Shown here: piece after piece, positions 28,431 to 38,724 of the stretch | Position numbering within the stretch: position 1 is the first letter of the stretch | Layout of the letters: every line of letters begins with the position of its first letter | Assembly: GCF_005876855.1 (NCBI RefSeq) | Contig: NZ_QLAE01000005.1 | Coordinates: 1 to 64,000, forward strand | DNA from: Stutzerimonas nosocomialis | Lineage (GTDB): Bacteria; Pseudomonadota; Gammaproteobacteria; Pseudomonadales; Pseudomonadaceae | Direction: 5' to 3' | DNA: 64,000 bases | Made by a program: the position numbers and the translations under genes | Notes under the pieces: model-generated | What the model was told of the DNA's origin: nothing | Databases searched by the model: none | Seen by the model: the letters and a program-made list of their open reading frames with translations, nothing else

Positions 28431-29357
28431 TTGAGCCTGTTTCTGACGAGCGCCGCCGCGGTGGCGCTCGATGCGCTGCTGGGCGAGCCCCGGCGCGGCC
28501 ATCCGCTGGTGGCCTTCGGTCGGCTGGCCGAGCGGCTGGAGCGGCGTTTCAACGGCGCGCAGGAGACCGGCGAGGCGGGGCGCGGCTGGCGCAGCCATGG
28601 CGTGACCGCCTGGTGCCTGGCGGTGCTGCCGCTGACGCTGCTGGCCTGGCTGCTCAGCCTGTTGCCGGGCATCGGCTGGCTGGTGGAAATCGTTCTGCTG
28701 TACCTGGCGCTGGGGCTGCGCAGCCTCGGCGATCACCTGATGCCGGTGGTGGCGGCCTTACGCAGCGGGGATCTGCCGCAGGCGCGTCGTCGCGTGGGTT
28801 ATATCGTCAGCCGCGATACCCGCGAGCTGGACGAGACCGCGGTGGCGCGCGCGGCCACCGAGTCGGCGCTGGAGAACGGCAGCGACGCGGTGTTCGCCGC
28901 GCTGTTCTGGTTCGTTATCGGCGGGGCGCCGGGCGTGGTCCTGTATCGCCTGAGCAACACCCTCGATGCCATGTGGGGTTACCGCACGCCGCGCTTCGAG
29001 CGTTTCGGCTGGGCGGCGGCGAAGATCGACGACCTGCTCAATTACATCCCGGCGCGCCTGGTCGCCCTGACCTATGCGCTGCTCGGCCGCTGGGATGGCG
29101 CCTGGCGCTGCTGGCGCGAGCAGGCGCGGTACTGGGACAGCCCCAACGCCGGGCCGGTGATGGCCGCGGGGGCCGGCGCCCTGGGCGTTTCGCTGGGCGG
29201 CCCGGCGATCTACCAGGGGCAGCTCCACGAGCGCCCGTTGCTGGGCGAGGGGCCTGCGCCACAGGCGCGGGACATCGAACGCGCGCTGGATCTGGTCTGG
29301 GCCGGGGTCGGCCTGTGGCTGGTGGTGCTGTTGCTCGGAGACTGGCTGAGTGCTTGA
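28431..29357 (+). CDS. cobD: Adenosylcobinamide-phosphate synthase, TTG start
   Basis: 308 residues; integral membrane protein (CbiB/CobD family) joining aminopropanol phosphate to the corrin ring. Seen: [25 protein letters not shown] at the N-terminus, several hydrophobic segments, the conserved SRDT near residue 125 and [13 protein letters not shown] near 143. The only sensible in-frame start is a TTG at 28431; in-frame sequence upstream is arginine-rich shadow. Ends inside the start of cobC (8-base overlap). Confidence 0.9.
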   Translation: MSLFLTSAAAVALDALLGEPRRGHPLVAFGRLAERLERRFNGAQETGEAGRGWRSHGVTAWCLAVLPLTLLAWLLSLLPGIGWLVEIVLLYLALGLRSLGDHLMPVVAALRSGDLPQARRRVGYIVSRDTRELDETAVARAATESALENGSDAVFAALFWFVIGGAPGVVLYRLSNTLDAMWGYRTPRFERFGWAAAKIDDLLNYIPARLVALTYALLGRWDGAWRCWREQARYWDSPNAGPVMAAGAGALGVSLGGPAIYQGQLHERPLLGEGPAPQARDIERALDLVWAGVGLWLVVLLLGDWLSA

Positions 29358-30339
29358 GCATGGAGGACGCCTGCGCGCCGCGGCGGCTCGCCATGGCATA
29401 CCGCTGGCCGACTGGATCGACCTGTCCACCGGCATCGCCCCCTATGGCTGGACCCTGCCGCCCATCCCGGACAGCGCCTGGATGCGCCTGCCCGAGCCCG
29501 ACGACGGTCTCGAAGCGGCGGCCCGCGCCTATTACGGCGCCGACGCGGTACTGCCGGTCGCCGGCTCCCAGGCGGCGATCCAGGCCTTGCCCGGGCTGCG
29601 CCCGAGGGCGCGGGTCGGGGTTCTCTCGCCCTGTTACGCGGAGCACGCCGAGGCCTGGCGCCAGGGCCATCACCTGCAGGAAATCAGCGAGGGTGCGATC
29701 CCGCGTGCGCTGGAGCGGCTCGACGTGCTGGTGGTGGTCAACCCCAACAACCCTACCGGGCGCCTGATTCCGCCGCAGCAACTGCTCGACTGGCATGCGC
29801 AACTGGCCGAGCGCGGCGGCTGGCTGATCGTCGACGAGGCGTTCATGGACTGCACGCCGCCGTTCAGCCTGGCCCCGCACAGCCAGTTGCCGGGGCTGAT
29901 CGTGCTGCGCTCGTTCGGCAAGTTCTTCGGTCTTGCCGGTGCGCGGCTGGGGTTCGTGCTCGCCGAGACGAAACGGCTGCAGGCCTTGTCGGAGCGGCTG
30001 GGTCCCTGGACCGTGAGCGGCCCGGCGCGCGTGCTCGGTACTGCGCTGCTGAACGACGGCGAGGGCCAGCAACGGCAGCGCGAGCGCCTGCGTCGGGACG
30101 GCCAGCGCCTGGCCATGCTGTTGGCGCATCACGGGCTGCCGGTGACCGGCGGCTGCGCGCTGTTCCAGTGGATCGCCCACGCCGAGGCCCGGCTGCTGTA
30201 CGAGCTGCTCGCCTGCAACGGCGTTCTTGCCCGGCTGTTCGAACAGCCGCTCAGCCTGCGTTTCGGCCTGCCGTCGCACGAGGCGGCCTGGGCGCGCCTG
30301 GAACAGGTACTGGCAGCCTTCGCGGATCAGCACGCATGA
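29350..30339 (+). CDS. cobC: Threonine-phosphate decarboxylase
   Basis: 329 residues, fold-type I PLP enzyme making (R)-1-amino-2-propanol phosphate from threonine phosphate for the cobalamin nucleotide loop. Seen: NPNNPTG at 131-137, VDEAF near 161, and Lys191 in [18 protein letters not shown] start overlapping the cobD end; the stop overlaps cobQ by four bases. The name follows the Pseudomonas/P. denitrificans scheme (CobD in Salmonella). Confidence 0.93.
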   Translation: MLEHGGRLRAAAARHGIPLADWIDLSTGIAPYGWTLPPIPDSAWMRLPEPDDGLEAAARAYYGADAVLPVAGSQAAIQALPGLRPRARVGVLSPCYAEHAEAWRQGHHLQEISEGAIPRALERLDVLVVVNPNNPTGRLIPPQQLLDWHAQLAERGGWLIVDEAFMDCTPPFSLAPHSQLPGLIVLRSFGKFFGLAGARLGFVLAETKRLQALSERLGPWTVSGPARVLGTALLNDGEGQQRQRERLRRDGQRLAMLLAHHGLPVTGGCALFQWIAHAEARLLYELLACNGVLARLFEQPLSLRFGLPSHEAAWARLEQVLAAFADQHA

Positions 30340-31835
30340 CCACCTTGATGGTGCAGGGCACCACTTCCGATGCGGGCAAGAGCACCCTGGTGACGGCGCT
30401 GTGCCGCTGGCTCAGGCGCCAGGGCGTGGCGGTGGTGCCGTTCAAGCCACAGAACATGGCGCTCAACAGCGCGGTCACCGCCGACGGCGGCGAGATCGGC
30501 CGGGCTCAGGCCGTGCAGGCCCAGGCCTGTGGCCTGGCGGCGCACACCGACATGAACCCCGTGCTGCTCAAGCCCAACAGCGACGTCGGCGCCCAGGTCA
30601 TCATCCACGGGCGGGCGGTCACCAGCATGGATGCGGTCGCCTACCACGAGTACAAGCGCGTGGCCCGCGAGGCGGTGCTGCAATCCCACGCCCGGCTGAG
30701 CGAGGCCTATCAGGTGGTGATGGTGGAGGGCGCGGGCTCGCCGGCGGAAATCAACCTGCGCGCCAACGACATCGCCAACATGGGCTTCGCCGAGGCGGTG
30801 GACTGCCCGGTGATCCTGGTGGCCGATATCGACAAGGGCGGGGTCTTCGCCCACCTGGTCGGCACCCTGGCGCTGCTCTCGCCCAGCGAGCAGGCGCGGG
30901 TGCGGGGCTTCGTCATCAACCGCTTTCGCGGCGACATCGCCTTGCTGCAACCAGGTCTCGACTGGCTGCAAGCGCACACCGGCAAGCCGGTGCTCGGCGT
31001 GCTGCCGTATCTCACCGACTTCCACCTCGAGGCCGAGGATGCCATCGACGCGCGGCAGTCGAGCAAGCCCGGCGAAACCCTGAAGGTGGTGGTGCCGGTG
31101 CTGCCCCGGATCAGCAACCACACCGATTTCGATCCGCTGCGCCTGCACCCTCAGGTGGATCTGCGCTTCGTCGGCCCCGGCGAGCCGGTTCCGCCGACCG
31201 ACCTGATCATCCTGCCGGGCTCCAAGAGCGTGCGGGCCGATCTCCAGTTCCTGCGCGCCAACGGCTGGGAGCGGGTCATCGCCCGCCATCTGCGCTACGG
31301 CGGCAAGCTGCTCGGCATCTGTGGCGGATTGCAGATGCTCGGCGAGCGCATCGCCGACCCGCTGGGGCTCGAGGGCCCTGCCGGCGAATGCGCCGGGCTC
31401 GGCCTGCTGGCGTTCGGCACCGAGCTTAAGGCGCAGAAACAGCTGCGCAACGTCAGCGGTCGGTTGTGCCTGGACGGCGCCCAGGTGAGTGGTTACGAGA
31501 TACATGCCGGCGTCAGCAGCGGCCCGGCGCTCGAACGGCCGCTGGTCGAACTGGCCGATGGCCGTACGGATGGCGCCTTGAGCGCCGATGGCCAGATCGC
31601 CGGCACCTACCTGCACGGCCTGTTCGAGCGACCCTCGGCGAGCGCCGCGCTGCTGCGCTGGGCCGGCGTGGCGCAGGTGCAGGCGGTCGATTACCAGGCG
31701 CTGCGCGAGCGCGACATCGAGCGGCTGGCCGATCTGGTCGAGGCGCATCTGGACGTCGTTCGGCTGCGGGCGCTGTGCGGGTTGCCCGGACCTGACGTTC
31801 CCATTGCCTGCCCAGGAGGCTCGAAACCCACATGA
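30336..31835 (+). CDS. cobQ: Cobyric acid synthase
   Basis: 499 residues. Amidates positions b, d, e and g of adenosylcobyrinic a,c-diamide. Seen: P-loop [10 protein letters not shown] at residues 8-17, [10 protein letters not shown] near 36-45, and a C-terminal glutamine amidotransferase domain with Cys329 in [10 protein letters not shown]. Coupled by ATGA overlaps to cobC upstream and cobU downstream. Confidence 0.97.
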   Translation: MTTLMVQGTTSDAGKSTLVTALCRWLRRQGVAVVPFKPQNMALNSAVTADGGEIGRAQAVQAQACGLAAHTDMNPVLLKPNSDVGAQVIIHGRAVTSMDAVAYHEYKRVAREAVLQSHARLSEAYQVVMVEGAGSPAEINLRANDIANMGFAEAVDCPVILVADIDKGGVFAHLVGTLALLSPSEQARVRGFVINRFRGDIALLQPGLDWLQAHTGKPVLGVLPYLTDFHLEAEDAIDARQSSKPGETLKVVVPVLPRISNHTDFDPLRLHPQVDLRFVGPGEPVPPTDLIILPGSKSVRADLQFLRANGWERVIARHLRYGGKLLGICGGLQMLGERIADPLGLEGPAGECAGLGLLAFGTELKAQKQLRNVSGRLCLDGAQVSGYEIHAGVSSGPALERPLVELADGRTDGALSADGQIAGTYLHGLFERPSASAALLRWAGVAQVQAVDYQALRERDIERLADLVEAHLDVVRLRALCGLPGPDVPIACPGGSKPT

Positions 31836-32353
31836 TCGATCTGATTCTCGGCGGCGCCCGTTCCGGTAAGAGCCGCCTGGCCGAAAGCCTGGCCCGGGAC
31901 AGCGGGCTGCCCGTCACCTACGTGGCCACCAGTGAGCCGCTGGATGGCGAGATGGCCGAGCGCGTGGCCCAGCATCGGGCGCGTCGTCCGTCCAGCTGGA
32001 CGCTGGTGGAGGAACCGTTGCAGCTGGCCCGCGTGCTGGCCGAACAGGCCGGCGCCGGACGCTGCGTGCTGGTCGATTGCCTGACGCTGTGGCTGACCAA
32101 CCTGCTGCTCGCCGAGGACAGGACGCGGCTGGCGGCCGAGCGCGATGCGCTGCTGGCGGTGCTCGAGGATGCGCCGGGGCGGATCATCCTGGTCAGCAAC
32201 GAAACCGGGCTTGGCGTGGTGCCGCTGGGCGAGCTGACCCGGCGTTACGTCGACGAGGCGGGCTGGTTGCACCAGGCCGTGGCCGAGCGCGCCGAACGGG
32301 TCATCTTCACCGTGGCCGGCCTTCCCATGATGCTCAAAGGAGCCCTTGCATGA
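31832..32353 (+). CDS. cobU: Bifunctional adenosylcobinamide kinase / GTP guanylyltransferase
   Basis: 173 residues. Phosphorylates adenosylcobinamide and then adds GMP. Seen: P-loop GGARSGKS at residues 7-14, VTYVATSEP near 29, and [10 protein letters not shown] near 47, which contains the family's guanylylated-His region. Called cobP in P. denitrificans. Overlaps neighbours on both sides by four bases. Confidence 0.96.
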   Translation: MIDLILGGARSGKSRLAESLARDSGLPVTYVATSEPLDGEMAERVAQHRARRPSSWTLVEEPLQLARVLAEQAGAGRCVLVDCLTLWLTNLLLAEDRTRLAAERDALLAVLEDAPGRIILVSNETGLGVVPLGELTRRYVDEAGWLHQAVAERAERVIFTVAGLPMMLKGALA

Positions 32354-33405
32354 CCGATCGATGGTGGAATGCGCCGTGCAGGACGGCGGACGATTCGGTG
32401 CGCCGCGCCGCCGAGGCCCGGCAGAACCAGCTGACCAAACCCCGCGGCGCGCTGGGCCGCCTGGAGACGCTGGCCGTCGAGCTGGCGGCCATGCAGGGCC
32501 GCGAGCGCCCAGCCGTCGAGCGCGTCTGGGTCAGCGTCTTCGCCGGCGACCATGGTGTGGTGGAAGAGGGCGTGTCGGCCTACCCGCAGGCGGTGACCGG
32601 CGAGATGCTGCGCAATTTCGTACGTGGCGGGGCGGCAATCAGCGTCCTGGCCAAGGCCCTCGGTGCGCCGCTGGAAGTCATCGACCTGGGGCTGGCCTGC
32701 CCGATCGAACCCCTGCCGGGTGTCCTGCAGGTGGGGCTCGGGCGCGGCACGGCGAACATGACCCGCGAGCCCGCGATGACGGCCGAGCAATGCGCCGGGG
32801 CGCTGGCGGCCGGACGCGACAGCGTCGCGCGCGCCCAGGCGGACGGCGCCCGGCTGTTCATCGGCGGTGAAATGGGCATCGGCAACACCACGTCCGCCAG
32901 TGCGCTGGCGGCCGCCTTGCTCGATGCCGCGCCGGCCGACCTGTGCGGCCCCGGCACCGGTCTGGACGCGGCCGGCCTGCGGCGCAAGCGGGCAGTGATC
33001 GACGCGGCGCTGGCGTTGCACGGTCCCCTGGCGTCGCCGCCGGTAGAGGCCCTGCGCCGCCTGGGCGGATTCGAGATCGCGGCACTGACCGGCGCCTATC
33101 TCGCCTGCGCGCAGCAGGGCGTGCCGGCACTGGTCGACGGCTTCATCTGCAGCGTGGCGGCGCTGTGCGCGGTGCGGCTCAATCCGGCGTGTCGCCCCTG
33201 GCTGATCTTTGCCCATCGTTCGGCAGAGCCGGGGCATGTCGCCGTGCTGCGGGCCCTGGAGGCCGAGCCGCTGCTGGAGCTGGGGCTGCGCCTGGGCGAG
33301 GGCAGCGGCGCGGCGCTGGCGGTGACGGTGCTGCAGCAGGCCTGCCTGTTGCACGACGGCATGGCGACCTTCGCCGAGGCGGCGGTCTCGGACCGCCCCG
33401 CATGA
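32350..33405 (+). CDS. cobT: Nicotinate-nucleotide--DMB phosphoribosyltransferase
   Basis: 351 residues. Activates the BluB product to alpha-ribazole phosphate. Seen: [10 protein letters not shown] near residue 30, [18 protein letters not shown] near 64, [14 protein letters not shown] near 174 and [10 protein letters not shown] near 287, all CobT signatures. The start overlaps the cobU stop. Confidence 0.96.
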   Translation: MTDRWWNAPCRTADDSVRRAAEARQNQLTKPRGALGRLETLAVELAAMQGRERPAVERVWVSVFAGDHGVVEEGVSAYPQAVTGEMLRNFVRGGAAISVLAKALGAPLEVIDLGLACPIEPLPGVLQVGLGRGTANMTREPAMTAEQCAGALAAGRDSVARAQADGARLFIGGEMGIGNTTSASALAAALLDAAPADLCGPGTGLDAAGLRRKRAVIDAALALHGPLASPPVEALRRLGGFEIAALTGAYLACAQQGVPALVDGFICSVAALCAVRLNPACRPWLIFAHRSAEPGHVAVLRALEAEPLLELGLRLGEGSGAALAVTVLQQACLLHDGMATFAEAAVSDRPA

Positions 33406-33962
33406 GCATGATCGAGCTGCTGCGCCATGGCGAGACCGAGCGCGGCGGCGGTTTTCGCGGCAGCCTCGATGACGCCCTGACCCCGGCCGGCTGGCAGCAG
33501 ATGCGGTGTTCCATTCGGAACGCCGGGCCCTGGGATGTGCTGGTGACCTCGCCCTTGCAGCGCTGCGCCGCCTTCGCCCGCGTGCTCGCCGACGAGCGTC
33601 GGCTGCCGCTGGAAGTCCATGCCGACCTGCGCGAGCTGCATTTCGGCGAGTGGGAAGGGCGCAGCGCCGTCGAGCTGATGGAGACGGCGGCGGACGACCT
33701 GGGGCATTTCTGGCGTGATCCCTACCGTTTCACGCCGCCGGGCGGCGAGCCCCTGGTCGCCTTCGAACGACGTGTCCTGGGCGCCCTGGCCGAACTGCGC
33801 GGGCGACATGCGGGCCGGCGACTGCTGCTGATCACCCACGCCGGCGCCATGCGCCTGTTGCTGGCGAGGGCGCAGGGCTTGCCCCGCGAGCGGCTGCTCG
33901 AGGTGGTGGTCGGCCATGGCGAGTTGCATCGGCTGGAGGACCGCTTCCATGCACCGGCCTGA
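33402..33962 (+). CDS. Histidine phosphatase, probable alpha-ribazole phosphatase
   Basis: 186 residues of the phosphoglycerate mutase-like superfamily. Seen: catalytic LRHGE with His9, SPLQRC near residue 46, ELHFGEWEG near 74 and the second His in ITHAGAMR near 146. Position between cobT and cobS argues for dephosphorylating alpha-ribazole phosphate (or adenosylcobalamin phosphate), the CobC job in Salmonella naming. Starts within the cobT stop. Confidence 0.88.
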   Translation: MSMIELLRHGETERGGGFRGSLDDALTPAGWQQMRCSIRNAGPWDVLVTSPLQRCAAFARVLADERRLPLEVHADLRELHFGEWEGRSAVELMETAADDLGHFWRDPYRFTPPGGEPLVAFERRVLGALAELRGRHAGRRLLLITHAGAMRLLLARAQGLPRERLLEVVVGHGELHRLEDRFHAPA

Positions 33963-33998
33963 CCACGTCGGCGGCGTTCGATCGACCGAGGGCATCCC

Positions 33999-34721
33999 AT
34001 GCAGGCGTTGCTGATCGCGGTGCAGTTCCTCACCTGCCTGCCGGTTCGCCTGTCCGGCATGCCGACAGCGGACGCCATGGGCCGCTCGTTGTTGTACTAC
34101 CCGCTGGTCGGCGCGCTGCTTGGCGCTCTGCTGGTCTTCGCCGCCGCGATGCTCGACGGTGCGCCCGCCTTGCTGCAGGCCGCGCTGCTGCTCGCGGTGT
34201 GGGTGGCGCTGACCGGCGCGCTGCATCTGGACGGCCTCGCCGACGCCGCCGATGCCTGGCTCGGCGGCTTCGGCGATCGCGAGCGCACCCTGGCGATCAT
34301 GAAGGATCCGCGCAGCGGTCCCGCGGCCGTGGTCGTGCTGGTCCTGACGCTGCTGCTCAAGTTCGCCGCGCTGGTCACCCTGATCGAGCAACAGCAGTGG
34401 GCGGCGCTGCTGCTGGTACCGGTACTCGGCAGAAGCGCGCTGCTCGCGCTCTTTCTCAGCACCCCATACGTGCGGGCCGGTGGGCTCGGGCAGGCGCTGG
34501 CCGAACACCTGCCCAAAGGACCTGCCAAGGCGGTGCTGGTGGCCGTCGCGCTGTTCGCCCTGGCGCTTGGCGGCGGGTGGCCGCTGCTGGTCGGTATCGT
34601 GCTGTTCATCCTGCTGCGGCACTGGATGATGGCGCGCCTCGGTGGCACCACCGGCGATACCGCCGGCGCGCTGCTGGAGCTGCTCGAATGCGCCCTGCTG
34701 GTGAGTCTGGCGCTTGGCTGA
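33999..34721 (+). CDS. cobS: Adenosylcobinamide-GDP ribazoletransferase
   Basis: 240 residues, integral membrane cobalamin synthase that joins alpha-ribazole to adenosylcobinamide-GDP. Seen: QFLTCLPV near residue 8, the Asp-rich motif ALHLDGLADAADAWLGG near 72-88, MKDPRSGPAA near 98 and GGTTGDTAGALLE near the C-terminus. Last gene of the operon, 36 bases after the phosphatase gene, so the pathway from cobyrinate to B12 is contiguous here. Confidence 0.96.
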   Translation: MQALLIAVQFLTCLPVRLSGMPTADAMGRSLLYYPLVGALLGALLVFAAAMLDGAPALLQAALLLAVWVALTGALHLDGLADAADAWLGGFGDRERTLAIMKDPRSGPAAVVVLVLTLLLKFAALVTLIEQQQWAALLLVPVLGRSALLALFLSTPYVRAGGLGQALAEHLPKGPAKAVLVAVALFALALGGGWPLLVGIVLFILLRHWMMARLGGTTGDTAGALLELLECALLVSLALG

Positions 34722-34851
34722 CGGCGCTGGCCGGCAGGACGACGTTTCCGCCTGATCCGCTGCGACGCGGGCCGCCTTCGAACGGCCGCTTGGCTGAACG
34801 CCCCGCCTGCGCTAGCGTTCGCTGCATCTATCGCCGTTCGTGAGTCGACCC

Positions 34852-35406
34852 ATGTCCCGCCATGCCCCTGCGCTGTTGATCATCGACATGCAGAAAGCCA
34901 TGCAGCAGGTGGCCGCGGGTCCGCGCAACAATCCGCTGGCCGAACGCAACATCGCCGATCTGCTGCACGCCTGGCGCCGCGCCGAGCGCTGGGTCGTGCA
35001 CGTGCGGCACCTGTCGCGTTCACCGCAGAGCCTGTTCTGGCCGGGGCAGCCCGGCGCCGAATTCCAGGATGAGCTGGTGCCCCTTGCGCATGAACACGTG
35101 GTCGACAAGAACGTCCCCGACGCCTTCACCCACAGCGGGCTCGAACGCTGGCTGCGGGTGCGCGACATCGAGGCGCTGGTGATCGTCGGCGTCAGCACCA
35201 GCAACTCGGTGGAATCGACCGCCCGAAGCGCCGGAAACCTGGGCTTCCGCACCCAGGTGGTCAGCGACGCCACCTTCGCCTTCGCAAAGACCGACTACTC
35301 CGGCGTGCGTCGCACCGCCGAGGACGTCCACGCGATGTCGCTGGCCAACCTGGGCGGCGAGTACGCACAGATCCTCGACACGCGCGAGGCACTGGCGCTG
35401 CGCTGA
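34852..35406 (+). CDS. Isochorismatase-like hydrolase lacking the usual Cys
   Basis: 184 residues of the isochorismatase/cysteine hydrolase superfamily: [10 protein letters not shown] near residue 10 with the conserved Asp, KNVPDAF near 85 with the conserved Lys, and the cis-peptide loop region [20 protein letters not shown] near 106-125. Where nicotinamidase-type members have the nucleophile Cys (x-C-V-x-x-T), this protein has Ser. It could be a hydrolase with altered chemistry, as in non-Cys isochorismatases, or a binding protein. A GTG 12 bases earlier is an alternative start. Confidence 0.82.
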   Translation: MSRHAPALLIIDMQKAMQQVAAGPRNNPLAERNIADLLHAWRRAERWVVHVRHLSRSPQSLFWPGQPGAEFQDELVPLAHEHVVDKNVPDAFTHSGLERWLRVRDIEALVIVGVSTSNSVESTARSAGNLGFRTQVVSDATFAFAKTDYSGVRRTAEDVHAMSLANLGGEYAQILDTREALALR

Positions 35407-35444
35407 GCGATTCACCCCCACGACAGGCGACAGGGATGCGAACC

Positions 35445-35591
35445 ATGAACGATGTGAGGATTGGCCTGATCGGCGATTACTGCACCGAGGTTTCCGCAGG
35501 CCTCCTGGGGGCCTGCAGCCTGTGTTGCCATTGTCGTTTCAGTTCTGGCGGCGTAGCGTGGCCATCATCCGAGTCGAGGGAAAATCCATGA
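35445..35591 (+). pseudogene. Possible 5' remnant or small upstream ORF
   Basis: A 48-codon frame starting [12 protein letters not shown], which resembles the opening of glutamine-amidotransferase proteins related to the CTP synthase C-terminus. After about 18 residues the likeness stops at a GC hairpin (35496-35516) and the rest is cysteine-rich and unfamiliar. Its TGA overlaps the ATG of the glutathione peroxidase by four bases. It is either a truncated remnant of a lost gene or a small coupled ORF. Confidence 0.3.
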
Positions 35592-36133
35592 AAGCCGTCC
35601 TGCTTGCCGTTGCACTCTGGGCCATCGCCGGTTCCCCGGCCTATGCCGAAAGTTGCCCCGCGATGCTGCAGCATGAGCTGCCGGCCCTGCGTTCGAAGGA
35701 GACGCTGGATCTGTGCGAGCGTTTCGCGGGCAAGGCGCTGGTGGTGGTGAATACCGCGAGTCATTGCGGTTTCGCGCCGCAATTCGAGGGGCTCGAGGCG
35801 CTTTACCAGCGCTACAAGGGACAAGGTCTGGAGGTATTGGGCGTGCCGTCGGACGATTTCTTCCAGGAGTCCGACGATCCGGAGGAGACGGCCAAGGTCT
35901 GCTACGTCAACTATGGCGTGACCTTCGCCATGGCTGCGACCCAGCCGGTGCGCGGCAGCGATGCGACGCCGCTGTTCCGCGGGCTGGCCGAGCAGGCCGG
36001 ACAGGCGCCGCGCTGGAATTTCTACAAATACGTGGTCGACCGCCACGGCAAGGTGGTCGCGTATTTCCCCAGCAAGGTGAAGCCCGATGACCCCGAGCTT
36101 CTCGCCGCGGTCGAAAGGGCATTGCGGCCCTGA
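35588..36133 (+). CDS. Exported glutathione peroxidase-family protein
   Basis: 181 residues with a signal peptide (1-20, ending AYA). The thioredoxin-fold peroxidase domain shows peroxidatic Cys60 in [31 protein letters not shown] near 100 and WNFYKYVV near 145. It reduces peroxides with thiol donors, here in the periplasm, which is unusual for the family's cytoplasmic members. It shares a bidirectional terminator with the convergent FadL-like gene. Confidence 0.9.
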   Translation: MKAVLLAVALWAIAGSPAYAESCPAMLQHELPALRSKETLDLCERFAGKALVVVNTASHCGFAPQFEGLEALYQRYKGQGLEVLGVPSDDFFQESDDPEETAKVCYVNYGVTFAMAATQPVRGSDATPLFRGLAEQAGQAPRWNFYKYVVDRHGKVVAYFPSKVKPDDPELLAAVERALRP

Positions 36134-36136
36134 AAG

Positions 36137-36165
36137 AAAAAGCCCCGGCGGACCGGGGCTTTTTT
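36137..36165. terminator. Bidirectional terminator
   Basis: AAAAAGCCCCGG and CCGGGGCTTTTT flank a four-base loop, with A and T tracts on opposite sides. It can serve both the peroxidase gene (+) and the porin gene (-). Confidence 0.9.
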
Positions 36166-36168
36166 GCA

Positions 36169-37440
36169 TCAGAAGCGGTAGCTCAATGCAGCGCCAAAGC
36201 CGTGGGCGCTGTTCTCGTAGGTAGCGTTGTAAACACCGCGCGTCGGGCTTTCGCGGCGAACCTTGGTGTCTTCTTCCCAGAGATACGAGTAGGCCAGGTC
36301 GACCGTCACGTCGTCGGTGGGGTTCCAGGCCAGGCCAAAGCTAACGGCCGTACGGTCACCGCTCGGAATGCGCGGCGAACGGTGGACGTTGTTGGTCGGG
36401 CTCTGATCGAACGCCAGGCCGGTCCGCAGCGTCCATTCGCGGTTCAGCTTGTAGGCTGCGCCGACTGCGTAGGACCAGGTGTCATGCCAATCCTGCTCTT
36501 CGATGATGGTGTGCAGGCTGCTTGGCAGTGCTGCCGACATCCCCTCGTTCTCGATCACGATGGCTTCGAAGCGGCTCCAGCGAGTCCACATCGCCCCGGC
36601 ATAAAGCGTCCAGTCGTCGTTCAACTCGTGGGTCAGCGAGATATCCACTGATTCGGGAGTGGTCACATCCAGCGAGGCATCATACTTGGTGCCGGAGAGT
36701 TGGCCGAAGCCCACGCCGGTAATCCTCGTGTCGCCTTCTAGTTTGTATTCCACTTTCGAATGGTAGGTCACGCCCATCCGGGTATGCGGGGTGAACTCGT
36801 ACAGTACGCCGAGATTGAAACCCAGGGCCGTATCGTCGCCCTTGACCTTCACCCGGCCATCGTTCAGCCCTGGAGTGGTCTGGTTGAGGGTCGCGCTCTG
36901 CAATTCGCCATCGATACGGTTGATGGTCGGGCCGAAACCAACCGACAGTTGCTCGTTGAAGCGATAACTTACCGTCGGCTGTACGGTGATAACGCGTACT
37001 TCGCTGTAGTCGCCGAAGTAGCGGCCTTCGAAGCCGCCCTCATAGTCGGTGATCATGCCGAACGGTACGTAGACACCTACGCCCAGAGCCCACTTGTCGT
37101 CGATCGGCCTGACGTAGTAGCCCATCGGGACGGCAGTGAATGGGACCATATCGCCGTCGTTGGAGCCATTGCCGGGCAGACCGCTGGTGTTCTTGATATC
37201 GGTCTTGGCATGAATCGCCGCCATGCCGAAGCTGACTTCCTCGCGCTTGAGGCGCGACATGCCGGCCGGGTTGCCGAACAGGGTCGTGGCGTCGTCGGCG
37301 GACGAGGAGCGTCCGGCGAACGAAGTACCCATGCTGCTGATGCTTTGCTCGTTCAGCGCAAAACCCGCTGCCAGCGCCTGCCCGGACAAGGCTCCGATGG
37401 CAAGCGCGAGGGTGGTTTTGAACCATGTTGTTTTTTTCAT
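36169..37440 (-). CDS. FadL-family outer membrane transport protein
   Basis: 423 residues; a signal peptide (about 1-24, QALA) is followed by the FadL N-terminal plug segment GFALNEQSISSMGTSFAG, a beta-barrel-like alternation, and a terminal Phe in ALSYRF expected for BamA recognition. FadL proteins import long-chain fatty acids or other hydrophobic molecules such as aromatics; the ligand is not evident. A 17-base perfect palindrome (37563-37579) lies 120 bases upstream. Confidence 0.92.
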   Translation of the reverse strand: MKKTTWFKTTLALAIGALSGQALAAGFALNEQSISSMGTSFAGRSSSADDATTLFGNPAGMSRLKREEVSFGMAAIHAKTDIKNTSGLPGNGSNDGDMVPFTAVPMGYYVRPIDDKWALGVGVYVPFGMITDYEGGFEGRYFGDYSEVRVITVQPTVSYRFNEQLSVGFGPTINRIDGELQSATLNQTTPGLNDGRVKVKGDDTALGFNLGVLYEFTPHTRMGVTYHSKVEYKLEGDTRITGVGFGQLSGTKYDASLDVTTPESVDISLTHELNDDWTLYAGAMWTRWSRFEAIVIENEGMSAALPSSLHTIIEEQDWHDTWSYAVGAAYKLNREWTLRTGLAFDQSPTNNVHRSPRIPSGDRTAVSFGLAWNPTDDVTVDLAYSYLWEEDTKVRRESPTRGVYNATYENSAHGFGAALSYRF

Positions 37441-37562
37441 TTGGTACTACTCCTGTAGGAATGCGGGCTGGACCCCGTGGCGTTCGTGGTCCTTGCGCTT
37501 GAGCCGACTCATCGCCGAAAAAGGGCTGACGAAGCCGAAACGTGCGCAATTTTAGAGTCTTT

Positions 37563-37579
37563 CGAGCAGAAACTGCTCG
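37563..37579. repeat. Palindrome upstream of FadL-like gene
   Basis: CGAGCAG and CTGCTCG form a perfect 7-bp inverted repeat around AAA. Its position between the divergently arranged promoter space of the porin and the end of the sulfurtransferase gene suggests an operator or a short hairpin. The porin is transcribed away from it, so it may act in that promoter region. Confidence 0.45.
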
Positions 37580-37656
37580 GGCGGTTCGTGACCGTTCGGC
37601 CACTAAACCTCAATCAAACCGGCGCTCGGGCGACGAGCGCGTTCGATTCGTTCCGG

Positions 37657-38502
37657 TCATGCAATCGGTCGCTGGGGATTGGTGATCCATTCGCTCCAGG
37701 ACCCCGCATAGAGCCGGGGCAGGCCAAGGCCGGCAAGGCTGATGGCGAACGCATTATGACAGGCAGTCACGCCCGATCCGCAATACACGACCGTCTGTTG
37801 CGCGGGTTTGTCGGCCAGTACCGCCTCGAAACGCTGGCGAAGTCGCTCCGGCGGCAGGAACCGGCCGTTCGCGTCCAGGTTGTCGGTGAACGGCATGCAG
37901 GATGCGCCGGGGATGTGTCCGGCCACCGGGTCTATCGGCTCGACCTCGCCCAGGTAGCGTGGCAGGGCGCGCGCGTCGAGCAGGGCCAGTTGCTGGTCGT
38001 CGAGGCGCCGCGCGAGGGTGTCGGCGTCGATCAGCAGGTCGGGATCGGGACGGCCGGTGAATTGCCCGGCGCCGGATTCGGGTGTTTGTGCATCCACGGG
38101 CAGGCCGGCTTCGCACCAGGCCTTGAAACCACCGTCCAGCAGGTACAGCCCGTCACGCTTGCCGAGCCAGAGCAGCAACCACCAGGCGCGAGCGGCAAAG
38201 GCGCCGGGACCGTCGTCGTAGAAGACGATCTGGCTGCCCTGATCGATGCCCCAGCGGCGCAGCGTGGCCTGCAGCGCGTGCGGGTCCGGCAGCGGATGGC
38301 GTCCGGTGATGCCCGGCTTCACGGGCGCGGAAAGGTCCTGCTCGAGGTCGGCGAAAACGGCTCCCGGAATATGTCCCTGGGCGTGGCTGCGGCGGCCGTA
38401 GTCGGGGTCGTCCAGGGCGAAGCGGCAATCGAGGACGACCAGACCCGGCTGGTCCAGGCGCTCGGCGAGCCGATCGGGCGTCATCAGTTGGGCAAGGGGC
38501 AT
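37657..38502 (-). CDS. sseA: 3-mercaptopyruvate/thiosulfate sulfurtransferase
   Basis: About 281 residues in two rhodanese domains. The catalytic Cys sits in the C-terminal domain within YCGSGVTAC (residue 241), and CGSGVTA is the mercaptopyruvate-type loop; the N-terminal domain keeps VVLDCRF and GHIPGA. The start at 38502 leaves GGAG nine bases upstream; an ATG three codons earlier (38511) is possible but too close to that ribosome site. Confidence 0.93.
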   Translation of the reverse strand: MPLAQLMTPDRLAERLDQPGLVVLDCRFALDDPDYGRRSHAQGHIPGAVFADLEQDLSAPVKPGITGRHPLPDPHALQATLRRWGIDQGSQIVFYDDGPGAFAARAWWLLLWLGKRDGLYLLDGGFKAWCEAGLPVDAQTPESGAGQFTGRPDPDLLIDADTLARRLDDQQLALLDARALPRYLGEVEPIDPVAGHIPGASCMPFTDNLDANGRFLPPERLRQRFEAVLADKPAQQTVVYCGSGVTACHNAFAISLAGLGLPRLYAGSWSEWITNPQRPIA

Positions 38503-38724
38503 GGCACTCATCTCCGGCGGACGGGGCTGCCATCATAAGCCCGGGCGCGAGCCGGGCAAGGTCGCGCCGGCCCAGGCGATGCGCGCCGATGCGCTCGCGC
38601 CTGGCAGCGGGACGCATGGCTGCAATGGTCAGGCCGGCATCAATGCCCCGTTGATCGTTCCGCTCGATATATACTTCCGGGTTCGTTCGGCCGCGCGCCG
38701 ATCTTCAGCCGAAGAGGAGGCCGT

